Below, one piece after another: positions 19,219 to 28,648 of a stretch of DNA of 64,000 bases. Under the pieces are notes generated by a model. The model did not search any database. It had not been told where the DNA came from and was given only the letters and a program-made list of their open reading frames with translations. This DNA is from Chitinophagales bacterium (GTDB lineage Bacteria > Bacteroidota > Bacteroidia > Chitinophagales > Chitinophagaceae). The translations under genes and the position numbers were made by a program. How positions within the stretch are numbered: the stretch's first letter is position 1; every line of letters starts with the position of its first letter. The stretch is taken from contig JAFLBI010000001.1 of assembly GCA_017303835.1 (NCBI GenBank), forward strand, positions 1,488,001-1,552,000, given 5' to 3'.

Positions 19219-20037
19219 TTATTGCTTCTTGAAATTTTTAGGAATATTAAACGAAATCGTTAAGGGCTGGTTAAACACCGGCTTTTTGAAATCGAGTAAA
19301 ATATCCAGTTTAGACTTCTCGGCAATAGAAATTTTTCGCTGACTGGAGAATTTATAGGTACCGAAAGTCTCATAGTTAGACAATGTGATATCACAAGTTC
19401 TGCTACGCTCAGCATGGATATCATCTAATTTGCTATGCGTGATTTTAAACTCGTCTTTTTCAAGTGTAATCAGGTGCTTGAAAATATCTCCATTTACCAA
19501 TACCAATAAGCCAGCATCGCTGTCCTTATAAGAAACGATGTTCCCATTTACAAAAACCGGATTTCCCAGAATCATATCTTGCAAAGTGGTGAAGTCGAAT
19601 GGAATTTCTGTGATTTCCTGGAGGTAAGAAATCTTTCGGTATTGAACCGTCTTGTTGCGGTAATTCAGGAGAATCACACTATCCTTGAAAGCCTGTAATT
19701 CAAATAGCACGCCAATAACAGGATAGGTAAGTTTGATATTGATCACAGAATCTTTTTTCAGCTTTACATAAGCTGTGATGGAGTTTGCATCATCCTTATC
19801 CTCATAATCTACTTTAATCTTCGCTTCAAATGTGTTCACGTCGATTTTACGCATCATCACTTTCTGCATGATATCGCGTACGATAGCAGCTGAGTCTACT
19901 TTTGGCGCTTCTTTTACTTTTACAGACTCGGTTGTATCCTTATTGTAAATAGCCTGTTCAATCTTCTGCACTTTCTGCGCAGGCTTACAGGCATAAAAGA
20001 AAGCCAGTATAGAGAGAATAAAAAAGGATTGCTTCAT
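19219..20037 (-). CDS. DUF4292 lipoprotein
   Basis: A 272-residue lipoprotein: signal sequence, then lipidated Cys17 in FFYACKP. The mature protein is predominantly beta-strand and matches what I know of DUF4292, a Bacteroidota family with a LolB/LppX-like fold that may bind lipid or lipoprotein. No catalytic residues can be named. It sits 2 bases after dut and 57 bases before the EnvC-like gene, and this grouping recurs in Bacteroidota as far as I recall. A cell-envelope role is inferred. Confidence 0.78.
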   Translation of the reverse strand: MKQSFFILSILAFFYACKPAQKVQKIEQAIYNKDTTESVKVKEAPKVDSAAIVRDIMQKVMMRKIDVNTFEAKIKVDYEDKDDANSITAYVKLKKDSVINIKLTYPVIGVLFELQAFKDSVILLNYRNKTVQYRKISYLQEITEIPFDFTTLQDMILGNPVFVNGNIVSYKDSDAGLLVLVNGDIFKHLITLEKDEFKITHSKLDDIHAERSRTCDITLSNYETFGTYKFSSQRKISIAEKSKLDILLDFKKPVFNQPLTISFNIPKNFKKQ

Positions 20038-20039
20038 AA

Positions 20040-20483
20040 TTAATTTTTTCCTGTGTGGCCAAATCCACCTGAACCACGAGCTGTTTCATTAAGGCTATTT
20101 ACCTGTTCCCATTCAATCTTTTCTACTTGCTGAATCACCAATTGGGCAATTCTGTCTCCATGTTGAATGAGCTGATTTTCGCCTGACAAATTGATTAAAA
20201 TCACCTTGATTTCTCCCCTATAATCTGCATCAATTGTACCGGGTGTGTTTAAGCAGGTAATACCTTGCTTGATGGCCAGTCCACTCCTCGGGCGAACTTG
20301 TGCTTCAAGGTACTCAGGCAGTTCAATAAACAAACCGGTAGGTACCAATTCCCGCTGCATGGGCGCCAATTCCATGGGTTGTTCCAGATTGGCCCGAAGG
20401 TCCATACCTGAGGAGCCCGCAGTAGCATAAGCTGGCAAAGGATGTGGCGATTGGTTGATGATCCGAACTTTTGTCAGGGGCAT
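20040..20483 (-). CDS. dut: dUTP diphosphatase
   Basis: A trimeric dUTPase hydrolysing dUTP to dUMP and pyrophosphate. From the ATG at 20483 the protein has 147 residues and the five family motifs, including [29 protein letters not shown] and the C-terminal [10 protein letters not shown] that closes over the active site. The open frame extends 11 codons upstream, but a promoter-like box lies there, so the internal ATG is preferred. It heads the dut-DUF4292-EnvC operon and is divergent from the WecG-type gene. Confidence 0.95.
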   Translation of the reverse strand: MPLTKVRIINQSPHPLPAYATAGSSGMDLRANLEQPMELAPMQRELVPTGLFIELPEYLEAQVRPRSGLAIKQGITCLNTPGTIDADYRGEIKVILINLSGENQLIQHGDRIAQLVIQQVEKIEWEQVNSLNETARGSGGFGHTGKN

Positions 20484-20487
20484 GGCG

Positions 20488-20495
20488 CGAAGGTA
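20488..20495 (-). promoter_or_regulatory. -7-like box of dut
   Basis: TACCTTCG on the minus strand differs from TAnnTTTG at one base and is followed by CGCC and then the dut ATG only 4 bases later, the same near-leaderless layout as at queA. Confidence 0.35.
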
Positions 20496-20629
20496 ATGAA
20501 TGGATGCAGATAGCAATAGCCTCCTAAGTTTCGAAAGGTCATTTTATGACAATGCCAACAAGTATTCCAGTAAAGATGGGCTAATTGCCATCCTACTAGC
20601 TAATTTTACAAAACAGCAGTACTCTATCC

Positions 20630-21406
20630 ATGAAGCATGCATCCCCACAAAAGGTCAATATTGGCGGCACATATATTAGCAATGTTTCCTTGGAAGACAC
20701 TTTGGAGATTTTCTCAGAAGCCATTGAAAATCACGTAAAAAAAAGAGTATGTGTGATTCCGGTGAATTGTATTGTATGGGCCGGAGAAAATAAAGCACTT
20801 CAGCAGATCTATAACACAGCTGATCTCGCCCTATGTGATGGAGTACCCATTCTATGGATGTCTAAACTATTTGGTACGCCTTTGAAAGGGCGGGTAACCG
20901 GCTTGGATTTACTTCCCCGCTTTATAAAAGTTTGCGCGGAAAAAAACTATTCAATCTTCCTTTTGGGTGCCAAGCCAGGTGTAGGCAATCAATTAGCCGA
21001 ACAAATGCAAAAAACATATCCTGCTCTGCGCATTAGCGGCATCTATACTCCACCAATGGCCGCAAGTTTTTCTGAAGAAGAAAACCAACGCATGGTTGAC
21101 CTGATAAACGCTGCAGCACCCGATATTGTATGGGTAAGTCTCTCTGCCCCCAAACAAGATTATTGGATTGCAGAACACTTTACCAAACTCAACACAAAAA
21201 TTGTGATTGGCGTAGGTGGTGCATTTGAAGTAAGTGCGGGGCTAATTGCCCGTGCACCTAAATGGATGCAACAGAATGGACTTGAATGGCTATTCCGCTT
21301 CTTGCAGGAACCGAAAAGACTTTTTTACCGTTACTTCATTGAAGCCCCGCGTATTATACCGCTTATCTTAAAACAGCTTTTTTTACAAAAAGATAAACAT
21401 GCATAA
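20630..21406 (+). CDS. WecG/TagA/CpsF family glycosyltransferase (GT26)
   Basis: A 258-residue GT26 enzyme that probably adds the second sugar (ManNAc-type in characterised members) to the polyprenyl-diphosphate-linked first sugar. It shows ADLALCDGVPILWMSKL with the catalytic Asp, GRVTGLDLLPRF, GAKPGV, and the C-terminal GLEWLFRFLQEPKRLFYRY with the Arg-rich membrane-binding appendage. It is the first of three rightward genes in polysaccharide system A and lies 101 bases before the initiating transferase. Substrate specificity cannot be read from sequence. Confidence 0.9.
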   Translation: MKHASPQKVNIGGTYISNVSLEDTLEIFSEAIENHVKKRVCVIPVNCIVWAGENKALQQIYNTADLALCDGVPILWMSKLFGTPLKGRVTGLDLLPRFIKVCAEKNYSIFLLGAKPGVGNQLAEQMQKTYPALRISGIYTPPMAASFSEEENQRMVDLINAAAPDIVWVSLSAPKQDYWIAEHFTKLNTKIVIGVGGAFEVSAGLIARAPKWMQQNGLEWLFRFLQEPKRLFYRYFIEAPRIIPLILKQLFLQKDKHA

Positions 21407-21507
21407 TATTTATATACTTAGCTGCAAATGCACAGAAAATAGACAGATTCAAGTATTTTAGAGCACCCAAATTGAATACCACAAACAGTAGTTAACCGGA
21501 ATAACAC

Positions 21508-22911
21508 ATGTCAAGAAGAATCAACCGATATATTGTTATTCGCTACTTGATCGATAGTCCGGTAATTGGTCTCTCTTATCTTTTAGCCATCAGGCTAACC
21601 GACATACAAAAGTTTGAATCCCTGAGCTATGGAGATTATCTCTTTTTACTCTTGTCGATTGCCATTTGGTATATCGTAGCTTCTTTCTCACACTTATACG
21701 CAGAAAGACGTTCTAACAAGTTTTCTGAAGAAATCATTTTTACGGTCTATACCTTAACACTGTTTTCCATAGCACTTAGTTCTGCTTCCTTTTTCCTGCA
21801 AAAGGAGCTTGAAATGGATGCAGGTGTGATTGGCCGTATGCTACTAGTTGCATTTCCACTATTAATTGCAACAAAATACCTGATCAGAAAGTACCTGCAC
21901 GCGGCCATCCACCAGGGTAGGTTGTACGATAATTTATTAATTGTGGGTGCTACCAACTCCGGCATGCACTTCTATGAAACCATTAACAAGTATTATTACT
22001 ACGGTTATAAATGCATTGGCTTTGTAGATGACCATACTCCCGCCATGAATGGGTGTCCCTACAAAGGCCGTGTACAAGATCTGGGAACCATACTGAAGAA
22101 AGAGAGAGTTGATGAAGTAATTATTGCCTTGCCCAATCAGGAAAGTGGTAGAATCAGGGATTGCATTGATATCTGTGATCAATACGCTACCAAAACAAGG
22201 ATTATTCCCGATGCATTTCAATTTGCAGCTGCAACTGCGCAAGTGAATAATATCGGACTACTTCCGGTATTGAATATTCGTTCACTCCCGCTTGATAAAA
22301 TAGAGAACCAGGCTTTAAAGCGCACTTTTGATATTTTATTCTCACTCAGTTTTTTCATCCTCATGGGTAGCTGGTTGATGCCACTGATCGCTTTAGCCAT
22401 TAAACTGACTTCAAGAGGTCCGATTATTTTTAAGCAGGAAAGATGGGGACTCAATAACGAAAAAATCATTTGCTATAAGTTTAGAACCATGGTGCACGAC
22501 AGTGCTGATATTGATCAGAATGGTTTATACAACCAAGCCACAAAAGATGATCCGCGCATCACTCCAATAGGTGCTTTACTTCGTAAAACCAATATGGATG
22601 AGTTACCTCAGTTCTGGAATGTATTATTAGGTAACATGTCTGTTGTTGGTCCGCGCCCTCACCCAACACCGCTTAACCTCGAGTCTATGCATACAGTTGA
22701 TAATTACATGCTGAGACATATTGTATTGCCAGGCATTACCGGATGGGCACAGGTAAATGGCTTTAGAGGGGAAACAAGAAAAGAAGGATCTATGCAGCAA
22801 AGAGTGGACTTCGACTTATACTATATCCATCGCTGGACATTTTGGCTTGATTGTCAGATTATTTTACAAACAGTTATCAATATTCTCAGAGGTGATCAAA
22901 ATGCCTATTAG
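21508..22911 (+). CDS. Polyprenyl glycosylphosphotransferase (WbaP/WcaJ type)
   Basis: A polytopic phosphoglycosyl transferase that starts repeat-unit synthesis by moving a sugar-1-phosphate to undecaprenyl phosphate. The 467-residue protein has four N-terminal membrane helices, a nucleotide-binding-like domain (NLLIVGATNSG, about residues 150-240), a re-entrant membrane helix, and the C-terminal catalytic domain with FKQERWG, CYKFRTMV, DELPQFWNVLLGNMSVVGPRPH and PGITGWAQVNGFRG. It follows the definition of the exopolysaccharide biosynthesis polyprenyl glycosylphosphotransferase family. It is the initiating enzyme of system A, between the GT26 gene and a Wzi-like gene. Confidence 0.93.
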   Translation: MSRRINRYIVIRYLIDSPVIGLSYLLAIRLTDIQKFESLSYGDYLFLLLSIAIWYIVASFSHLYAERRSNKFSEEIIFTVYTLTLFSIALSSASFFLQKELEMDAGVIGRMLLVAFPLLIATKYLIRKYLHAAIHQGRLYDNLLIVGATNSGMHFYETINKYYYYGYKCIGFVDDHTPAMNGCPYKGRVQDLGTILKKERVDEVIIALPNQESGRIRDCIDICDQYATKTRIIPDAFQFAAATAQVNNIGLLPVLNIRSLPLDKIENQALKRTFDILFSLSFFILMGSWLMPLIALAIKLTSRGPIIFKQERWGLNNEKIICYKFRTMVHDSADIDQNGLYNQATKDDPRITPIGALLRKTNMDELPQFWNVLLGNMSVVGPRPHPTPLNLESMHTVDNYMLRHIVLPGITGWAQVNGFRGETRKEGSMQQRVDFDLYYIHRWTFWLDCQIILQTVINILRGDQNAY

Positions 22912-22933
22912 TAAAGCTGTTCAACACCATTTC

Positions 22934-24553
22934 ATGAAAAGACTATTCACTATTTGTATCTACATATTCATTCCTATCAGTGTGTTTTCACAGGTAATCT
23001 GGGAAAACCACAGAAGTGAAGTGTATCCTTATTTGTATCGAATGGCGCAAAAAGGACTGATCGAATTTCATGATATGATACAACCACTCAGTCGGGCCTA
23101 TATTGGTAAACGACTGATGCAATTGGATTCTCTTAGAACAAAACTGAGCAAAACAGAAAAATCTGAACTCGACTTCTACTTACAAGAGTTCAAGCCTTTA
23201 TCTCAGCCAAATAACCAACTTGGCATTGTAGCAAAGGACCAGAACAAAAGACTAAGAGGGCTTTTTTATTCTGGTAAAGACATTCAACTCTATGCCGATC
23301 CAATGGCAAGTGTTATGCATGTAAACGGGCTTGGACAATCATTCACACAAACCAGTAATGGATTGCAGTTCTGGGGACAAGCTGGCAAGTTTGGCTTTCA
23401 ATTCTATTATCGTGATTATACAGAAAGAGGTACAGGCTTAGATAGTTTCAGGGCCGAAAGTCCGGAAACCAATATCATTAAGTTATTCAGCAATAACCCC
23501 CAAAAGCAAAACTTCACGGAAGTAAGGGCACATATCAGTTATGCATGGAAAAATGGTTCAATCAGTATCGGCAAGGATCAACTAATTCATGGCTATGGAG
23601 AGAATGGACGAATCATTTTATCTGATAAAGCACCTTCCTACCCTTTTATCAGATTTGATTATCAACCGCTAAAATGGTTACGCTTTCATTATGCAAATGC
23701 TTGGCTGAATTCCAATATTATCGACAGTAACGCCACTTATGGAACAGGCAACCCAGTGAGTACAGGTACAAGAATTCAGTACATACCTAAATACCTTGCA
23801 ACCCATGCGATCATCATCAGCCCCAAAAAAGGTATTGACTTGTCTATTGGTGAATCCATTGTTTACAGCGATAACATGGACCTTGGCTTTTTAATTCCCA
23901 TTAACTTCTTTAAAGTATACGATAACAACAGAAGTAATTATGATATCCGCGCCGGCTCTAACGGACAATTTTTCTTCCAGGGAAGTGCCAGAAATATTCT
24001 CAAGAACACGCATTTCTATACAACGGTTTTTATAGATGAGATCAGGGTCTCCACCATGTTCAACAAACAGAAAAGTAGAAACCAGCTTGGCTATACCGTA
24101 GGTGCTTCTATCACTGATATTGTGCTCCCTTATTTAACAATAGGTACCGAGTATACCCGAGTAAATCCTTTTGTCTATGGCAATTTGGTACCGGCACAGC
24201 TTTATACACAACACAGTGCACCACTTGGCGATTGGATGGGTAATAATTTTGACCGATTCATCCTTTTTGCAAAATACACGCCTATTCCAAAACTGAGGAC
24301 TTATTTCAGGATTCAACAAATTCAGAAAGGAGGTGCGGGTACAGTTGTTCAGCAGTATGAAGCAGAACCACAACCACCTTTTCTATTCGACTTCCAGAAA
24401 AAAAGAACCGACCTGTTTATGCAAGTCGGTTATGAATGGCTGAACAATCTTTACTTCAATGCAAATTATCTGTGGCTAAATGAAGAAAGACAAAACGGTC
24501 AAAAACTTTCTGGCAGCAGGTTCTCTATTGGGGTAAGCTATGGATTAAGGTAG
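22934..24553 (+). CDS. Wzi-like capsule assembly outer-membrane protein
   Basis: A 539-residue beta-barrel of the capsule-assembly Wzi family. I start at the ATG at 22934, which opens a signal peptide (MKRLFTICIYIFIPISVFSQ); the open frame extends into the previous gene, where it is not plausible. The N-terminal helical part (VYPYLYRMAQKGLIEFHD) is followed by alternating amphipathic strands ending in an aromatic residue, as in barrels. Wzi anchors or organises exported polysaccharide at the outer membrane. It is the first of three Wzi-like genes in system A, and its 3' end overlaps the convergent GT9-like gene by 16 bases. Confidence 0.82.
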   Translation: MKRLFTICIYIFIPISVFSQVIWENHRSEVYPYLYRMAQKGLIEFHDMIQPLSRAYIGKRLMQLDSLRTKLSKTEKSELDFYLQEFKPLSQPNNQLGIVAKDQNKRLRGLFYSGKDIQLYADPMASVMHVNGLGQSFTQTSNGLQFWGQAGKFGFQFYYRDYTERGTGLDSFRAESPETNIIKLFSNNPQKQNFTEVRAHISYAWKNGSISIGKDQLIHGYGENGRIILSDKAPSYPFIRFDYQPLKWLRFHYANAWLNSNIIDSNATYGTGNPVSTGTRIQYIPKYLATHAIIISPKKGIDLSIGESIVYSDNMDLGFLIPINFFKVYDNNRSNYDIRAGSNGQFFFQGSARNILKNTHFYTTVFIDEIRVSTMFNKQKSRNQLGYTVGASITDIVLPYLTIGTEYTRVNPFVYGNLVPAQLYTQHSAPLGDWMGNNFDRFILFAKYTPIPKLRTYFRIQQIQKGGAGTVVQQYEAEPQPPFLFDFQKKRTDLFMQVGYEWLNNLYFNANYLWLNEERQNGQKLSGSRFSIGVSYGLR

Positions 24554-25359
24554 TTAGAACCAAATACCTTATGCTTTGCCAAACTCATAACATGTGGAGT
24601 GAAAAACGCCTTGCTTAATCCTCTTGGATGGAGTATATAATGTGGTTTCCCCAATAATTGGCAAAGATGTGCCTGCAGGCTATCCGGACAAAAAACGAGC
24701 TCGCTTTCCATGATCCGTTCGACCAGCTCTTGAAAGCTGGAATACAGAAAATCGTTTTCACTTATCTCAGCATGCTGATTGTTTGCATAAAAGCCTGCTT
24801 GAACGATGGCATTATCTGCAAACGACTGTTTGATATAAAGGATATCTGCCGATGGTATATTTCGAAAGGCTTGTCTTGCAGTCGGCAAAATCAAGACACG
24901 GTTTGGTTTGATGGGATGGCTAATGGCTGGATAAGCTGCATGAAAAAAATTGGCATAGGAGGCATACACAAAGGAACCTGCTGCAATGGATGAGCATTTT
25001 TTGTTAACCAACATACTAAGCAACCATTTCCGGGATTTTTGCTCAACAACCAAATCGCCTGTTGGTAATTCATCCAGTATCAGCTGCAGCTGCTTCAGCT
25101 CTTGATATGTATTGGCATTGAACAAATACTTATTGGTAAACACACCTAATAATGAATGACGGATACCGATTTCTTTGAATTGAATGTTGATTCCATCCAA
25201 ATTAAGATGAAGCCTTAACGCCTCAAACAAGGGTTTCAGGTGAGCGGAAGCAATCACTTGATAACCCAAAGGATTTGCTGCGTTCAGCAACGCATTCAAT
25301 AAAATAGTGAAATCACCATAAGCCCTTAATGCCAGAATGTATTTATGCTGTCGGCTCAT
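24538..25359 (-). CDS. GT9-like glycosyltransferase (heptosyltransferase fold)
   Basis: A 273-residue protein with the organisation of a small GT-B enzyme. LALRAYGDFTILLNAL opens an N-terminal Rossmann half, and ELVFCPDSLQAHLCQLLGKPHYIL near the C-terminus resembles the donor-binding D-x-x-x-x-H segment of GT9 heptosyltransferases. It is the last gene of the leftward system A operon and overlaps the flippase gene by 17 bases. The acceptor and donor are unknown, and because it is short the enzymatic call is moderate. Confidence 0.6.
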   Translation of the reverse strand: MSRQHKYILALRAYGDFTILLNALLNAANPLGYQVIASAHLKPLFEALRLHLNLDGINIQFKEIGIRHSLLGVFTNKYLFNANTYQELKQLQLILDELPTGDLVVEQKSRKWLLSMLVNKKCSSIAAGSFVYASYANFFHAAYPAISHPIKPNRVLILPTARQAFRNIPSADILYIKQSFADNAIVQAGFYANNQHAEISENDFLYSSFQELVERIMESELVFCPDSLQAHLCQLLGKPHYILHPRGLSKAFFTPHVMSLAKHKVFGSNYLNP

Positions 25360-26650
25360 GACTTAGTTTATGCTGAAGCTGTTGAAAAAGGTACCAAAAA
25401 CTAAACCATAAGCTTGTGACAGTTAGTGCTGCAATGCTAGCTATCACTACACCTAATATTCCATAAATAGGAATCAACCAATAACTAAGCATCAAGCCTA
25501 GTATACCCTGAACCATTGAAACAATCGTTGGGTAACGATTCATTTTAAGGGCCGTTAAAAAGACTACAGGCACATGCTCAATAATTAAGAGCAAAATCAA
25601 AAAAGTATATCCGATATAGGTAAATAGTATTTCCTGATCTTCCATGCCGGACCATGCGACAAATAAATATTTTCCGATTGTCAGCAATATGAAAACGGCT
25701 ATTACACATAATACAGTTATTCTAAGTGCAACAGTTTTGAACTGTGCAAACAATTGCTTCCAACTATTGGATGATTCCAAAATGGCGATTGTAGGAAATA
25801 AAATCAAAGTGAAATTTCCCATCCCGATTCTTACCACTTCATAAAAACGGGTGATTAATACGTATTTTGATACAGCCTGCGCATCCAATAAATTTCCCAT
25901 CAAAATGGTTTGCGCGTTGTATACCAAAACGCCTGAACAAGCTGCCAAGAAGAACCAAATAGAATACTTGAAATGATGAATCAAATCTTTCCACTTACAA
26001 TATCGCCAATGTAGTTCAAAGCAGCGTTCACGCTTAGAAAACCAATACAAAGCCACTAAATACAAAAAGTTAGTAAGCACCATGGCTACAAAAACCCCTT
26101 GTAGCCCGAATCTCGTAGCTCCAATATACACGGCTAGTGTTTCCAGAATGGTTTTGACAACCCTGATGGATTTGCCTAAGAATATTTTATTGACTGATTG
26201 CAGCACAATATCGAAGAGCAAAGCGCCCAATTGTAATACAACCAAAAGACTCAGCAATAGTGATTGTTGAATAGTAAAGCCCGTGTTTTGTATTAAACCA
26301 AAATGGCTGAGTGCACTGTAAACACCAAATGTAATTGGTAGCAACCCAAGGAAGAAACAACAACCGCCGGAGATTAATGAAGATGCTTTCTCAGGTTCAT
26401 GAATCAGCCTTCGTAACAAGCCCATATTATAGCCTAAATCAAAGATGAGGCTAAAAGGTAGTAAGTTTAAAATCAGAATACCATACACACTAAACGATTG
26501 CTCACCTAAAACATTCAATAAGAAAGGCGTTAGCCATAATACAGATAAGGCTGCTATGCCCTGTGCAAAAAAACTGGAGATTAAATTCAACCAATAACGC
26601 TGATGCGGTATGACGTATTTATGCCATATTGATTGAATGATGGGACGCAT
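25343..26650 (-). CDS. Wzx-type polysaccharide flippase
   Basis: A 435-residue polytopic protein of the oligosaccharide flippase (MATE/MOP) superfamily, with hydrophobic helices along its whole length and FDLGYNMGLLRRL in the typical position after the second helix. It should flip the lipid-linked repeat unit to the periplasm. It overlaps the O-antigen-ligase-like gene by 32 bases and the GT9-like gene by 17, so the operon is translationally tight. Wzx sequences are poorly conserved; the family, not the substrate, is supported. Confidence 0.85.
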   Translation of the reverse strand: MRPIIQSIWHKYVIPHQRYWLNLISSFFAQGIAALSVLWLTPFLLNVLGEQSFSVYGILILNLLPFSLIFDLGYNMGLLRRLIHEPEKASSLISGGCCFFLGLLPITFGVYSALSHFGLIQNTGFTIQQSLLLSLLVVLQLGALLFDIVLQSVNKIFLGKSIRVVKTILETLAVYIGATRFGLQGVFVAMVLTNFLYLVALYWFSKRERCFELHWRYCKWKDLIHHFKYSIWFFLAACSGVLVYNAQTILMGNLLDAQAVSKYVLITRFYEVVRIGMGNFTLILFPTIAILESSNSWKQLFAQFKTVALRITVLCVIAVFILLTIGKYLFVAWSGMEDQEILFTYIGYTFLILLLIIEHVPVVFLTALKMNRYPTIVSMVQGILGLMLSYWLIPIYGILGVVIASIAALTVTSLWFSFWYLFQQLQHKLSHEPTA

Positions 26651-27914
26651 GAAGGGAGTCGTTTTCTGCTTTCTTCATCAATAACAATCCAGTAAACAAC
26701 CAGAAAGGCATCCCTGTTACAGGCCCTTCGAGTGTAACATCAAAACTGGCATTGATGAAAAACGAGACTAATATAAGTGAGTAAATTAATAAATCAGGAT
26801 TTCCTGTAGGTTTAAAAAGTGGTCTCCACAATAGAAACAGGTAAATTATCCATAATACAAAAAATGGAACGCCATATCTGGCCAGTAAGGTTAGGCTATA
26901 ATTATGAGGTGATCTGAGACTATCATCGCCAACATTCACTTCATCACTCACAGATAGATTTACCCCCAAGCCTTTACCCTGCCAGAAATAAGGACCGGCA
27001 AATGTATAATCGATGATTTTCGTCCACCAGGTTAAACGCCAGACAACATTGTCATTGAGTGTTTTACTAACCTTCCTGGAATCCTGAGCTACTATACTGG
27101 TTACATTCTCTTGCAATTGCTCTATTCCAATTTTTCTGCCCTGTGCTTTATCCTCTACCTTGGTAGCCAAGTATAAAGGCAAAGCAATGATTAGCACAAT
27201 AGGGGCATACTTGATATAACCCAGATACCGTTTACCCTGAACAGTTTTTCGGATCGCAAAGATATAGCCGGCCATAGGCAGGATAAAGGCTAGCATACCA
27301 CCCCTGCTATAAGTTGCAGAAATCAATAACAGGTAACCAACGAGAAAATAATTTAATTGCAATAATCTAGCCGAGGTTTGCACTTTCCCAGTCAACATGA
27401 AGATTAAACAGATAAACAAGTGTACGGCCATGTCGCCGTTCTTATACGCGAGCAAAGGATAATTGCCTACCAGTATAAAATTATTCAAGTCTGGAAAGAA
27501 AGTGCGCAAAAGAAAAGAAGCCGTCATCATTATTGGGAAAAAAGCATACACGTTCGCAATTTTTTGCGCTATTGCTTCCTGATTATTCACGAAAAGAAAA
27601 GCAATAAATACATAAAATGCATAATTGATCACAAAACTATCCCTGATGGTGTCAACCAGTCCATACTGGGGAATACCAAGTATCAGGTAAACCATCGTCA
27701 TCAATAAAAAGAATAGGATGAGTATCGTTTCTTTCCGCCAAACGAATGCATAATTGCGGATATCTTTCAATAGGATGAGTATCCCAAGCAACCAAGTAAA
27801 CTCTGCCAGATACGTATACGCAATCCCCTTATTGAAATAGCAGTAAACAGCATAGACCACCACTAACCAGTTGAGGTAAATATCTTTCAGCCTATTGTTA
27901 TTGCTTGATGCCAT
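26619..27914 (-). CDS. O-antigen ligase / Wzy-type polymerase
   Basis: A 431-residue inner-membrane protein with many helices, a large periplasmic loop in the second half (after the helix ending YLATKVED), and the family sequence YSRGGMLAFILPM before it and LRSPHNYSLTLLARYGVPF after it, typical of the Wzy_C family. In a Wzx/Wzy cluster the role is polymerase. Ligase activity cannot be excluded from sequence. It lies between a GT25 gene and the flippase. Confidence 0.85.
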   Translation of the reverse strand: MASSNNNRLKDIYLNWLVVVYAVYCYFNKGIAYTYLAEFTWLLGILILLKDIRNYAFVWRKETILILFFLLMTMVYLILGIPQYGLVDTIRDSFVINYAFYVFIAFLFVNNQEAIAQKIANVYAFFPIMMTASFLLRTFFPDLNNFILVGNYPLLAYKNGDMAVHLFICLIFMLTGKVQTSARLLQLNYFLVGYLLLISATYSRGGMLAFILPMAGYIFAIRKTVQGKRYLGYIKYAPIVLIIALPLYLATKVEDKAQGRKIGIEQLQENVTSIVAQDSRKVSKTLNDNVVWRLTWWTKIIDYTFAGPYFWQGKGLGVNLSVSDEVNVGDDSLRSPHNYSLTLLARYGVPFFVLWIIYLFLLWRPLFKPTGNPDLLIYSLILVSFFINASFDVTLEGPVTGMPFWLFTGLLLMKKAENDSLHASHHSINMA

Positions 27915-28648
27915 TATTTACAGTATGCAATCACGGTGTTACGGATATCCAGCACAATCATTTTCAACTTTTGCTTATCAGGCGATTCAGGTCTTTCGCC
28001 AATCATACTGGCTTCTGCTTTTTCAGAAATCAATTCAGGCAAAACAGCCCCAATACGCAGATAGCCGGGTTCAATGTAACGCTTAAACTCATCTACCGGA
28101 AAAGCAATCTTACTTGTTTGTTGCAGCAAATGCTGCGCTGCTTTTTTATTTAAAGTATATCCATATCCACCTGATACAGTTTTCATAAAGGGCGTTCCAT
28201 AAATAAAACCATCTGCAAGTTCTTTTTTCGTACTACGTAAGATACGCGTATGCCCCAACCAAGAACCAAAGAAAAACATATCATACTGCTGCGTAAGCAT
28301 GGAATAATATTCTGCAAAAACAGCAGGATCATTCATCCAGCTATCACTTTCCAACACCAGAAAAGCATCCGTATCATTTGACGCCTCTTGCACTATTTTG
28401 TGCCAGATTTTTCTGCTGGATAATAAAACTCCGATCTCCCCATGCTTAAGCGCATGTCCGGTGCGTTCTTTAGACAAAGCTTGCAGTTTGGCTAGAAAAG
28501 GAATCTTCTCACGAGAAGGATAGATAGCCTCCATTTGCTGAATGCCGGGTAGAAGTTGCATGAGCTGTTGTACACGATCCTGTCTTGCAGTTTCGTGTGC
28601 TGCCGTAATGATGAATCCTTTGATATGGCTAAGCGCGTTATGATTCAT
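27914..28648 (-). CDS. GT25-family glycosyltransferase
   Basis: A 244-residue protein of the LPS glycosyltransferase family 25 (LgtB/LpsA type, often galactosyltransferases). The acidic motif LVLESDSWM (about residue 117-125) corresponds to the metal-binding E-D-D region, and SGGYGYTLNKKAAQHLL matches the conserved GxxxYxxxxxxA segment. It overlaps the GT2 gene by 4 bases. The linkage made is unknown. Confidence 0.8.
   Translation of the reverse strand: MNHNALSHIKGFIITAAHETARQDRVQQLMQLLPGIQQMEAIYPSREKIPFLAKLQALSKERTGHALKHGEIGVLLSSRKIWHKIVQEASNDTDAFLVLESDSWMNDPAVFAEYYSMLTQQYDMFFFGSWLGHTRILRSTKKELADGFIYGTPFMKTVSGGYGYTLNKKAAQHLLQQTSKIAFPVDEFKRYIEPGYLRIGAVLPELISEKAEASMIGERPESPDKQKLKMIVLDIRNTVIAYCK

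Noticed and set aside
22757..22933. Upstream extension of the first Wzi-like gene by 59 residues
   Set aside because: It overlaps the end of the glycosylphosphotransferase gene in another frame, and a proper signal peptide begins at the ATG at 22934.
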